DNA of 51,531 bases, from contig NZ_JACIXG010000034.1 of the NCBI RefSeq assembly GCF_014360585.1, positions 1 to 51,531 on the forward strand, given 5' to 3'. The DNA is from Nocardioides sp. Lineage in GTDB: Bacteria > Actinomycetota > Actinomycetes > Propionibacteriales > Nocardioidaceae. Position numbers and translations under genes: made by a program. This document shows, piece by piece, positions 44,699 through 51,531 of this stretch (position 1 is its first letter; each line of letters begins with the position of its first letter). The notes under the pieces were generated by a model. It was not told the DNA's origin and did no database searches. It worked only from the letters and a program-made list of their open reading frames with translations.

Positions 44699-45628
44699 AT
44701 GCCTCTCGACCCGACTCAGCTCGAGACCCTCGTCGTCATCGCCGAGGAAGGCACCTTCGACGCCGCTGCCCGACGCCTCCACATCACCCCGAGCGCTGTC
44801 AGCCAACGGATCCGCGCGCTCGAGCGTGCGGCGGGCCAGGTGCTGGTGCGGCGTACGACTCCCTGCACGCCCACCGAGGCCGGTGAGCCGCTGATCAGGC
44901 ATGGACGTCAGCTCCGGCTGCTGCTCGCGGAGGCCGCCGCGACCCTGAACGCCGGCGACGACAGCGACAGCGGCGCCGTCGTCGACCTCTCGGTCGTGGT
45001 CAATGCGGACACCCTCGCGACCTGGTTCCGTCCGGTGCTCGACGAGGTCGCGACCTGGGACCGGACGGCACTGCGGATCACGGTGGAGGACCAGGGCTAC
45101 TCGGCCGACGCGCTGCGCCGTGGCGAGGTGCTCGCCGCGGTCACCAGCGAGCCGAAGCCGGTCCAGGGCTGCACCGTCGAGCCGCTCGGCCGCCTCCGCT
45201 ACACCCCGGGCGCGACCCCGGCCCTCGTCGAGCGCCACCGCCGGGGCAGAGGCATCGACTGGGGTGCGATGCCGATGATCGTCTACAACGAGAAGGACCA
45301 TCTCCAGGACGAGGTGCTGGCTGCGCACGGCGCGACCCGGCCGCCGGTCGTCCACCGGGTCCCGAGCAGCCACGACTTCCACGAGGCCATCCGTCGCGGC
45401 CTCGGCTGGGGGATGCTCCTCGACGCGCAGGCCGAGGCCGACCTCGAGGAGGGTACGACGATCCCGCTTCCCGGCGCGAAGCCGATCGACATCCAGCTCT
45501 TCTGGCAGCGCTGGCGGCTGGACTCGATCGCCCTGGACGACCTGAGCGAGGCCGTACGCCGCGCTGCCCGGTCGCAGCTACGCCAGCCGCACGGCCGGCG
45601 AACCGGTCAGTCCCGGCCGCCGGGGTAG
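44699..45628 (+). CDS. LysR family regulator, ArgP/LysG type
   Basis: 309 residues. The N-terminal winged helix (about 3-60, LETLVVIAEEGTFDAAARRL and ITPSAVSQRIRALE) is followed by an effector domain of the ArgP/LysG type. By context it senses Lys, Arg or His and switches on the divergent exporter. No ribosome-binding site is obvious before the ATG at 44699. The 3' end overlaps the convergent DUF6458-like gene by 22 bases. Confidence 0.9.
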   Translation: MPLDPTQLETLVVIAEEGTFDAAARRLHITPSAVSQRIRALERAAGQVLVRRTTPCTPTEAGEPLIRHGRQLRLLLAEAAATLNAGDDSDSGAVVDLSVVVNADTLATWFRPVLDEVATWDRTALRITVEDQGYSADALRRGEVLAAVTSEPKPVQGCTVEPLGRLRYTPGATPALVERHRRGRGIDWGAMPMIVYNEKDHLQDEVLAAHGATRPPVVHRVPSSHDFHEAIRRGLGWGMLLDAQAEADLEEGTTIPLPGAKPIDIQLFWQRWRLDSIALDDLSEAVRRAARSQLRQPHGRRTGQSRPPG

Positions 45629-45972
45629 CCCCCGCCGTACTGCTGGCCAGGGTTCGGGCCGCCCTGCGGCGGCTGGCCCGCCGGCGGGTAGTGCCCCTGG
45701 GGCGGCGCCGGAGGGCCGGGAGGGTAGGGCCCCTGAGGGCCGCCACCGTAGGGTCCGGGGTCGTACTGACGGTGCTCCACCGCGGTCGTGTGCTGGGACC
45801 GGTTCACCGACAGCAGCACGCCGATCACGATCGCGAGAGCGCCGGCGATCACGAGGATCCAGCCGAGCGGCTCACTGGCGATCGCGTTGGCGACCGCGTC
45901 GGGCAGGTCCACAGCGCCGGTGAGCAGGATGAGTCCGAGGACCAGCAGGATGATCCCTAGGCCGATGGTCAT
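45607..45972 (-). CDS. Small DUF6458-like membrane protein with Gly/Pro/Tyr tail
   Basis: 121 residues. Two TM helices (about 3-20 and 36-55) are followed by a Gly-, Pro- and Tyr-rich tail (GPYPPGPPAPPQGHYPP). The first part resembles the actinobacterial DUF6458 family. Function is unknown; the tail suggests a disordered protein-interaction region. It overlaps the lysG-like gene convergently. Confidence 0.65.
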   Translation of the reverse strand: MTIGLGIILLVLGLILLTGAVDLPDAVANAIASEPLGWILVIAGALAIVIGVLLSVNRSQHTTAVEHRQYDPGPYGGGPQGPYPPGPPAPPQGHYPPAGQPPQGGPNPGQQYGGGYPGGRD

Positions 45973-46057
45973 GAAAGCTCCAGAGGTTGGGGTGGCGCCA
46001 CGCTACCCAGCCGTTTCGAGCCCCCATACCGTCCCCCGCATCGCGGTCGACGGGCGT

Positions 46058-47281
46058 TCAGGCCGTACGCCGCGCCCCGGCCACCCCGCGAGCCGCGATC
46101 CCGAGCAGCACCAGCAGGAGTGCACCGAAGGCGAGCATCGCCGGGTCCGTGGCGACGTACTGCAACAGGATCCCCAGCAGCACCACCGGCACCGTGATCC
46201 CCAGATACGCCATCAGGAAGAGTCCGGCCAGCGCCTCTCCACGGCTGTCCGCCGGTGCCACCGAGATCACGGTGGCGATCGCCGCCTTGAACGACATCCC
46301 CCCGCCGGCCCCGGTGACGAGGGCCCCGACGACGAGCACCCAGAACGTGGCGGACAGGAGGGCGCCGATCACGAGGAGCAGTCCGGCGGCCAGCGCGAGC
46401 AGCCCGGCGACGTACAGCCTCCGGCGCGGCCAGCCCCCGGCCAGCACCTGGAAGAGCGCCGCGGCCCCGAAGATCGAGAACCCGACCGCGCCTGCGACGG
46501 CGTGCGATCGGATGTCCAGATCCTCGGCGAGGAACGACGGCACCAGCGAGGTGAAGAAGCCGAACATCGCGAACGTCACGAAGCTCGCCATCCCGGCCGC
46601 GAAGTAGGCGCCGCGCGCGTCCGCCGGCACCCGCACCCGCTGGGGCCGGTAGGTCCAGCCCGGCTGGTCGGTGTCGACCGTCTCCGGCGCCGCCACGACC
46701 GCCAGCAGCCCGAGCACCATCAGGGACGCGAAGACCGCGTACGGCGTGTAGAGCGGCTGCGGCGCCCATTCGGCCAGCGCACCGGCGACCAGCGGACCCA
46801 GCCCGAGGCCACCGACGTTGGCCGCGGTCGCGACCGCCTCGGCGCGCGTCGTCGAGGCCTCCGGGCGGCTACGCCGGTGCAGCTCGGCGAGATGGGCCGT
46901 CGCGGTCGCGGTCAGCATCCCGACGCCGAGACCGGACAGCAGCCGCGCCAGCAGCAGCCAGCCCAGCTCGTGGGTCGAGAGGAAGATCAGTGCGGAGAGC
47001 ACGTTGAGCAGCACGGCCGGCACGACCACCCGCCGCCGCCCGAACCGGTCCGAGAGGTGGCCGGCGAGGAAGAGCGAGATCGCCACCCCCGCGCCGTACG
47101 TCGCGAACACCAGCGTGATCACGAACGAGCCCCAGCCCTGCTCGTCGACGTAGAAGACGTAGAGCGGTGCCGGCGCCGACGCGAAGCCCATCGTCACCGC
47201 GAACAGGAACGCCACCGACCAGAACCCGCGAGCGTGACGGACAGAGCTCGTACGCAGCCGGCGATCGGTCGAAGTGGTCAC
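46058..47281 (-). CDS. Major facilitator superfamily transporter
   Basis: 12-TM antiporter-like MFS protein of 407 residues. The loop 2-3 motif GHLSDRFGRRRVVV and the motif C-like glycines are present. It is close in form to drug-efflux or sugar-efflux members; the substrate cannot be assigned. GTG at 47281 is chosen, with GAGAAG about six bases upstream; an in-frame TTG four codons earlier is less likely. The stop lies 85 bases from the DUF6458-like gene downstream. Confidence 0.87.
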   Translation of the reverse strand: MTTSTDRRLRTSSVRHARGFWSVAFLFAVTMGFASAPAPLYVFYVDEQGWGSFVITLVFATYGAGVAISLFLAGHLSDRFGRRRVVVPAVLLNVLSALIFLSTHELGWLLLARLLSGLGVGMLTATATAHLAELHRRSRPEASTTRAEAVATAANVGGLGLGPLVAGALAEWAPQPLYTPYAVFASLMVLGLLAVVAAPETVDTDQPGWTYRPQRVRVPADARGAYFAAGMASFVTFAMFGFFTSLVPSFLAEDLDIRSHAVAGAVGFSIFGAAALFQVLAGGWPRRRLYVAGLLALAAGLLLVIGALLSATFWVLVVGALVTGAGGGMSFKAAIATVISVAPADSRGEALAGLFLMAYLGITVPVVLLGILLQYVATDPAMLAFGALLLVLLGIAARGVAGARRTA

Positions 47282-47331
47282 GTGACTTCTCAACCACTCC
47301 CGGTGTCCACATCATTCCGCCGGACGCACCA

Positions 47332-47359
47332 CGGCCCGCCCGGAGAACCGGGCGGGCCG
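47332..47359 (-). terminator. 12-bp perfect hairpin after the FadE5-like gene
   Basis: CGGCCCGCCCGG pairs perfectly with CCGGGCGGGCCG around AGAA. It lies 21 bases past the dehydrogenase stop (minus strand). There is no U-tract. It separates this gene from the MFS gene downstream. Confidence 0.75.
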
Positions 47360-47380
47360 CAGCGTACGAGCGGATCAGAG

Positions 47381-49234
47381 TCAGAAAGCCGACTCGGGCA
47401 GATCCATGATCGAGTTGTCGATCGCCTCGGCGATGGCCCGCTCAGCGGTCAGCTTCGGCAGGTTGTAGGAGGCGAAGAACTTCGCGGCGGCGACCTTGCC
47501 GGTGTAGAAGTCCTTGTCCTTGCCCGGGTCACCCGCAAGGGCGGCAAGGGCGATCTCGGCCTGGCGCAGCAGCAGCCACGCGACCACGACGTCGCCGACG
47601 GCGAGCAGCAGGCGCGAGGTGTTCTGGGCGACCTTGTAGATGTTGGTGATCTCCTCCTGGGAGGCCATCAGGTCGTTGAACATGTGGCCGACCATCGCGT
47701 TGACGTCCTCGAGCGCGGTCGCGAGCAGGGCACGCGACTCCTTGAGCTCGGCGGAGCCCTCGGCGTCGAGGAAGGCCTGGATCTCACCGGCGACCTGGCC
47801 GAGCGCAGCACCCTGGTTCTTCACGATCTTGCGGAAGAAGAAGTCCTGGCCCTGGATCGCGGTGGTGCCCTCGTAGATCGAGTCGATCTTGGCGTCGCGG
47901 ACGTACTGCTCGATCGGGTACTCCTGCAGGAAGCCCGACCCGCCGAAGGTCTGCAGCGACTCGGTGCCGAGCAGGGTCCAGGCGCGCTCGGAGCCGTAGC
48001 CCTTGACGATCGGCAGCAGCAGGTCGTTGACCGCGGCGGCCAGCTTGTTCTCGTCGGAGCCGTCCTCGGTGAGGATGACCTTCTCCTGCCACGAGGTCGT
48101 GTAGTAGACCAGCGCGCGCATGCCCTCGGCGAACGACTTCTGCACCAGCAGCGAGCGGCGCACGTCGGGGTGGTGGGTGATCGTGACGCGCGGGTCGGTC
48201 TTGGCGGCAGCGACCAGGTCGGCGCCCTGGACACGGGTCTTGGCGTACTCCAGCGCGTTCAGGTAGCCGGTCGACAGGGTCGCGATCGCCTTGGTGCCGA
48301 CCATCATCCGAGCGTTCTCGATGACGTCGAACATCTGGCGGATGCCGTCGTGGACCTCGCCGAGCAGCCAGCCCTTGGCGGGCTCGCCGCCGCCGACCTG
48401 CGGGTCGCCGAAGGTGAGCTCGCAGGTGTTGGACACCTTGATGCCCATCTTGTGCTCGACGTTGGTGACGTACGCACCGTTGCGCTCGCCGGTGAGCTCA
48501 CCGGTCTCGTGGTCGAAGTGGTACTTCGGCACGAGGAAGAGCGAGAGGCCCTTGGTGCCCGGGCCGCCGACGCCCTCGACGCCCTTCGGGCGGGCGAGGA
48601 CGAGGTGCATGATGTTCTCCTGCAGGTCCGACTCGGCGCTGGTGATGAAGCGCTTGACGCCGGTGATGTTCCAGGAGCCGTCCTCGTTGGCGGTGGCGAA
48701 GGTCTTGCCGGCGCCGACGTCGGAGCCCGCGTCGGGCTCGGTCAGCACCATGGTGGAGCCCCACAGCTTCTCGACCATGATCTGGGCGATGCGCTTGTCG
48801 CGGTCGTTGCCGTTCTCGTAGACGACCTTCGAGAAGAACGGGCCGGCGGCGTACATCCAGATCGCCGGGTTGGCGCCGAGCAGCATCTCGGCGGTCGCCC
48901 ACACGAGGGAGTTGGGCGCGGGCTGGCCGCCGATCTCCTCGGGCGTGTGCAGGCTCCAGAAGCCCGACTCCATCCACGCGTCGTAGGACTTCTTGAACGC
49001 GGCCGGGACCGGCGCGGTGTTGGTCTTGGGGTCGAAGACCGGCGGGTTGCGGTCGGCCTCGACGAACGACTCGGCGAGGTCCTCGCGCGAAAGACGGTCG
49101 ACCTCGGCGAGGATCTCCTTAGCCGTGTCGACGTCCAGATCCGCGAAGGGTCCGGTGCCGAGCACCTTGTCGGTGCCGAAGACCTCGAACAGGTTGAACT
49201 CGATGTCGCGGAGATTGCTCTTGTAGTGGCTCAC
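47381..49234 (-). CDS. Acyl-CoA dehydrogenase, FadE5-like long form
   Basis: First step of beta-oxidation, FAD-dependent oxidation of acyl-CoA. 617 residues, the long form with an extra C-terminal domain. [19 protein letters not shown] at the start, [46 protein letters not shown] and [18 protein letters not shown] closely match mycobacterial FadE5, which accepts a broad range of chain lengths. GTG at 49234 has AAGGTGG about five bases upstream. Its promoter is at 49314-49342. The gene is divergent from the SnoaL-like gene. Confidence 0.93.
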   Translation of the reverse strand: MSHYKSNLRDIEFNLFEVFGTDKVLGTGPFADLDVDTAKEILAEVDRLSREDLAESFVEADRNPPVFDPKTNTAPVPAAFKKSYDAWMESGFWSLHTPEEIGGQPAPNSLVWATAEMLLGANPAIWMYAAGPFFSKVVYENGNDRDKRIAQIMVEKLWGSTMVLTEPDAGSDVGAGKTFATANEDGSWNITGVKRFITSAESDLQENIMHLVLARPKGVEGVGGPGTKGLSLFLVPKYHFDHETGELTGERNGAYVTNVEHKMGIKVSNTCELTFGDPQVGGGEPAKGWLLGEVHDGIRQMFDVIENARMMVGTKAIATLSTGYLNALEYAKTRVQGADLVAAAKTDPRVTITHHPDVRRSLLVQKSFAEGMRALVYYTTSWQEKVILTEDGSDENKLAAAVNDLLLPIVKGYGSERAWTLLGTESLQTFGGSGFLQEYPIEQYVRDAKIDSIYEGTTAIQGQDFFFRKIVKNQGAALGQVAGEIQAFLDAEGSAELKESRALLATALEDVNAMVGHMFNDLMASQEEITNIYKVAQNTSRLLLAVGDVVVAWLLLRQAEIALAALAGDPGKDKDFYTGKVAAAKFFASYNLPKLTAERAIAEAIDNSIMDLPESAF

Positions 49235-49313
49235 TGATCCACCTTCATAACCTTTGTCGGATGTACCAGTTGCGGGAGCGCCGGTCGGCACGCACTACTG
49301 GCGGGTAACATCA

Positions 49314-49364
49314 AGAATAGGGTCGCCTTCAAGGGGTGGCAAGCCCGGGTCTACTCATGAGTAG
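49314..49364 (-). promoter_or_regulatory. fadE promoter and adjacent 14-bp palindrome
   Basis: On the minus strand TTGCCA (49342-49337), a 17-base spacer, and TATTCT (49319-49314) form a good promoter about 70 bases before the dehydrogenase start. Directly upstream of the -35 is a perfect palindrome CTACTCATGAGTAG (49351-49364), a candidate operator for a fatty-acid-responsive regulator not in this window. Confidence 0.6.
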
Positions 49365-49397
49365 GGGCCTTGCTCACATTTGCTCGCGCTCGGCCGG

Positions 49398-49411
49398 TAG
49401 AACACGTTCCA
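49398..49411. promoter_or_regulatory. KstR-type operator before the SnoaL-like gene
   Basis: TAGAACACGTTCCA matches the KstR consensus TnnAACnnGTTnnA at every fixed position. It ends nine bases before TACGAT (49421-49426), a -10 whose end is seven bases from the ATG at 49434, so it covers the -35 region of a leaderless promoter. Repression by a KstR-like TetR protein is inferred; none is encoded here. Confidence 0.6.
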
Positions 49412-49433
49412 GTTTCCGCGTACGATCTGCCTC

Positions 49434-49886
49434 ATGATCTCCTCCGACGCCATCACCTGGAACGCCCCCGACGACGAGCACCCCGCACGTACGGCCGGAC
49501 AGCGCTCCTATGCCGCCGTCGCCAAGGGTGACCTCGACGAGTGGCTGACGGTCTATGCCGAGGACTGCGTGCTCGAGGACCCGGTCGGGCCGTCGATGTT
49601 CGACCCCGAGGGCAAGGGCCACCACGGTCACGAGGGACTCAAGGCGTTCTGGGAGAAGGCGATCGCCACGGTCCACAAGTTCGAGTTCGAGATCAACGAC
49701 TCCTTCGCCAACCCCGAGGGCAACACCTGCGCCAACATCGGCAAGATCAAGACCAGCTTCCCCGACGGCAGCTACACCACCACCGAGCTGATCATGGTCT
49801 ACACCGTCAACGACGAGGGCCGCATCGCCTCCATGAAGGCCTTCTGGGAGCCTGAGCGCACCATGGCGTCGTTCACCTCTGCCTGA
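49434..49886 (+). CDS. SnoaL-like / ketosteroid-isomerase-like protein
   Basis: 150 residues of the NTF2-like fold. The pattern AVAKGDLDEWLTVYAEDCVLEDPVGPSMFDPEG followed by GHEGLKAFWEKAI is that of SnoaL-like or steroid Delta-isomerase-like proteins; an Asp-rich pocket (EDCVLEDP) is visible. The gene appears leaderless and carries a KstR-type box, which favours a role in sterol or steroid breakdown. It shares its upstream region with the FadE5-like gene. Exact activity is unproven. Confidence 0.82.
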   Translation: MISSDAITWNAPDDEHPARTAGQRSYAAVAKGDLDEWLTVYAEDCVLEDPVGPSMFDPEGKGHHGHEGLKAFWEKAIATVHKFEFEINDSFANPEGNTCANIGKIKTSFPDGSYTTTELIMVYTVNDEGRIASMKAFWEPERTMASFTSA

Positions 49887-50017
49887 TCCCGGCGCCATGA
49901 CGTGGTTCGGGGCGATCCGGTCCATCTACCAATGACTTCTGGGCGGAAACGCCCCGGACTATCTCGCCTCGTCCGCGACTCACCGCGGTTCCCGATCGTG
50001 CTAGAAGGCCTCCCTGG

Positions 50018-51274
50018 TCACAGCTCCCAGAGGGCGGCGATCGGAAGTCCCCAGAGCCGCTGTCCGATCTGGACGCCGTGGTCGGCTGTGCCGAGGACGA
50101 AGCCGCCGGCGAACTGGTCCCCGAGTTTGTCTGCGAGGAATCTGAGCCCTTTAAAGTGTTCGGCCTTGTAGGTGCGTCCTGCTTTGACCTCGACACCGAG
50201 GATGCGTCGGTCGGGAAGTTCGATGATGAGGTCGACCTCGACCTTGTCGCGATCGCGGTAGTGGAACATCCGATAGCGGCTGTTGCTCCAGGTCTGCTGC
50301 TTGCGGAGTTCGGCGACGACGAGCCCTTCTGCGAGCGGTCCGAGGTGGTTGTTGTCGATCAGTGGTTGGAGGTCGGCGGGAGAGATCTGAGTCAGGTGCA
50401 TGGCCAGAGCCGAGTCAGGGATGGTGACCTTGGGCCGACCGATCTCGCGGGACGTGAGGTTCGGTGTCCAGGGCGGCAGGTTGTCGGTGAGGAACAGGGT
50501 CTGCAGCGTGTCGAGATAGCCGGTGACTGTGCTTGCGGGGAGGTCCGCGGCGTCGGCGATCCGTTTCTTGACCAGCTCGCCGGACTGGTTGGCCGCGAGT
50601 AGGCGCAGAATGGAAACCATCCGTGTCGGCTCAACGCGCTGACGTACGTCTCGTGCGTCGAGTTGGACGATCCGCTGGAGATAGCTCTCCAGCCACTGGT
50701 CGCGTAGACGCGCGGAGAGACGGCGCAGTTCGGGGTAGCTGCCCGCGGCGAGAATGCGGATGTAGTCGTCACGGGTCGTCGGGGTTGTGAACGCTGCGGG
50801 TTCGGAGGATGTTGCGCGAAGGAACCAGTCGACGAAGCCTTCGCGTCGTCCGTTGGCCTCGCCTTGGCTCAGTCCGTGAAGGCGAAGCGAAATCGCGCGG
50901 CCGGCGAGGCTGTCGGGTGTGCGCTCCAACCGGAGCAGGTCGGCGGAACCTGTGAGGATGAACCGGGCGGGTCTGCGGGCGCGGTCAATGGCCGCCTTGA
51001 TCGGCAGTAGGAGATCGGGCGCCCGCTGGATCTCGTCGATGACCAAGAGCCCGGTCTCGTTCTGGTTCACGAAACCTTCGGGGTCTATGCGGGCGAAGTC
51101 CCGAGCGGCACCGTCGTCGAGCGTGACGATCTGGGCATCATCGTGCTGGTCTGCGAGCATCGCTGCAAACGTGCTCTTGCCGACCTGCCGTGCGCCGTCG
51201 ATGGTCAAGGCGGGAAAGGCGCTGAGGATCTCGGCTGCGATCTCGGTTGCGTTTCGGCTGATCAGACCACTCAT
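50018..51274 (-). CDS. ATPase with DUF4143 domain
   Basis: 418 residues. N-terminal P-loop domain with Walker A GARQVGKST, Walker B LLVIDEIQRAP and an Arg-rich sensor (ILTGSADLLRLERT). The C-terminal DUF4143 domain (about 200-418) has a winged-helix part and a PD-(D/E)xK-like core, VEVDLIIELPDRRILGVEVKAG. Such ATPases are common accessory genes of unknown role, sometimes linked to conflict or stress systems. ATG at 51274 is used; a longer N-terminus is open but unlikely. Three TTTGCGA repeats lie 30-80 bases upstream. Confidence 0.88.
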   Translation of the reverse strand: MSGLISRNATEIAAEILSAFPALTIDGARQVGKSTFAAMLADQHDDAQIVTLDDGAARDFARIDPEGFVNQNETGLLVIDEIQRAPDLLLPIKAAIDRARRPARFILTGSADLLRLERTPDSLAGRAISLRLHGLSQGEANGRREGFVDWFLRATSSEPAAFTTPTTRDDYIRILAAGSYPELRRLSARLRDQWLESYLQRIVQLDARDVRQRVEPTRMVSILRLLAANQSGELVKKRIADAADLPASTVTGYLDTLQTLFLTDNLPPWTPNLTSREIGRPKVTIPDSALAMHLTQISPADLQPLIDNNHLGPLAEGLVVAELRKQQTWSNSRYRMFHYRDRDKVEVDLIIELPDRRILGVEVKAGRTYKAEHFKGLRFLADKLGDQFAGGFVLGTADHGVQIGQRLWGLPIAALWEL

Positions 51275-51303
51275 GGCGAGCACCCTATCCGGCGAGTCGC
51301 ACA

Positions 51304-51354
51304 TTTGCGACGATCAACTCGACGATTTGCGAAGATCGAGTCGGACGTTTGCGA
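51304..51354. repeat. Three TTTGCGA iterons with 22-bp period
   Basis: TTTGCGA occurs at 51304-51310, 51326-51332 and 51348-51354, exactly 22 bp apart (two helical turns). The spacers are also similar (CGATCAACTCGACGA versus AGATCGAGTCGGACG). They lie just upstream of the DUF4143 ATPase start, as expected for a cooperative operator. Confidence 0.7.
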
Positions 51355-51396
51355 CATGCGTCGTGGGCATTCGCGGACTGGTGCGATGTGGACTGG

Positions 51397-51531
51397 TCAG
51401 GCGACAGCGTGCTCGGCGATCCACTCGATCAGCGGACGTACGGCCCGCCAGTCCTTCTTCACCTCGTCGACCAGGTCGGGGGTGTGGATGATCGGCTCGA
51501 AGCCGATGGTGCGGCCGAGGTGGATCGACTT
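51397..51531 (-). CDS. 3' end of an unidentified gene (partial)
   Basis: The last 44 codons of a minus-strand gene that continues beyond the window, ending at TGA 51397-51399. The peptide reads KSIHLGRTIGFEPIIHTPD and then WRAVRPLIEWIAEHAVA, a soluble, helix-rich C-terminus. I do not recognise the family from this fragment. The open frame and codon pattern make it a real gene end. Confidence 0.6.
   Translation of the reverse strand, partial: KSIHLGRTIGFEPIIHTPDLVDEVKKDWRAVRPLIEWIAEHAVA

Noticed and set aside
45788..49237. A 3.4-kb plus-strand open frame across the MFS and FadE5-like genes
   Set aside because: It spans two well-supported minus-strand genes and an intergenic terminator, and its translation has no recognisable domain.
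51304..51354. Possible CRISPR-like short repeat array
   Set aside because: Only three 7-bp repeats with 15-bp similar spacers; repeats and spacers are far too short and no cas gene is near.

Overview
The window is about 51.5 kb of very GC-rich DNA from an actinobacterium. The gene content points to the Nocardioidaceae, probably Nocardioides or a close relative, by inference rather than by any marker gene. The clues are a WhiB7-type redox regulator, an F420/PPOX-type protein, a FadE5-like acyl-CoA dehydrogenase, a DUF222/13E12 HNH remnant, ECF41-type sigma-factor logic, many GTG starts and several promoters that place the start codon at or near +1. I see no rRNA, tRNA, CRISPR array, intact transposase or phage module. 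The first ~60 bases are AT-rich homopolymer runs and look like a contig edge.

Layout. (1) 79-4340, minus strand: a TetR-controlled ABC-2 exporter behind a double palindromic operator, and a secreted endonuclease/phosphatase-fold enzyme. (2) 4443-5954: a fused beta+alpha carboxyltransferase. (3) 5955-6870: an HNH endonuclease behind a leader that looks like an attenuator (30-codon ORF, small hairpin, strong terminator). (4) 6960-11249: an amino-sugar operon of ROK regulator, GH3 beta-N-acetylhexosaminidase, ROK kinase and NagB, which should take GlcNAc from wall fragments to fructose-6-P; galT converges on it. (5) 12365-27167: the centrepiece, two divergent operons. One is PP2C phosphatase - FHA protein - membrane Ser/Thr kinase. 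The other is a ~2100-residue membrane-anchored Ig-like/FN3 protein - MoxR ATPase - DUF58 - TgpA-like membrane protein. This matches the kinase/FN3/AAA-ATPase/DUF58/transglutaminase arrangement called the PFNA cluster in bifidobacteria. Here the transglutaminase-like domain lacks the expected catalytic Cys, and a 6-codon mini-ORF bridges the FHA and kinase genes.

(6) 27197-29406: PPOX and DUF4383 genes, then a repeat-rich scar (cloverleaf palindrome, 13E12 remnant, 5'-damaged DinB gene). (7) 29414-33758: a PucR-type regulator divergent from a ferredoxin reductase/acyl desaturase pair, then a two-TM RipA-like protein. (8) 33811-38152: peptidase E, a large secreted M4 metallopeptidase with an inserted PA domain, and whiB7. 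(9) 38160-39659: an ECF41-type sigma factor and its divergent carboxymuconolactone-decarboxylase-like partner, sharing a 51-bp palindrome with a mirrored promoter on each arm. (10) 39675-47281: pgm, a crotonase, an unknown membrane protein, an SDR, a LysE-type exporter with a divergent LysG/ArgP-type regulator, a DUF6458-like protein and an MFS transporter. (11) 47381-49886: a FadE5-like dehydrogenase divergent from a SnoaL/ketosteroid-isomerase-like gene with a KstR-type box. (12) 50018-51531: a DUF4143 ATPase preceded by three 22-bp-spaced repeats, and the 3' end of an unidentified gene.

Two repeat families run through the window. One is a GGTTGAGC...TGTCGAAACC palindrome (five copies or cores, two of them translated inside genes). 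The other is a 21-bp minisatellite encoding a DASADGS/DASPDGG heptad in two unrelated proteins.
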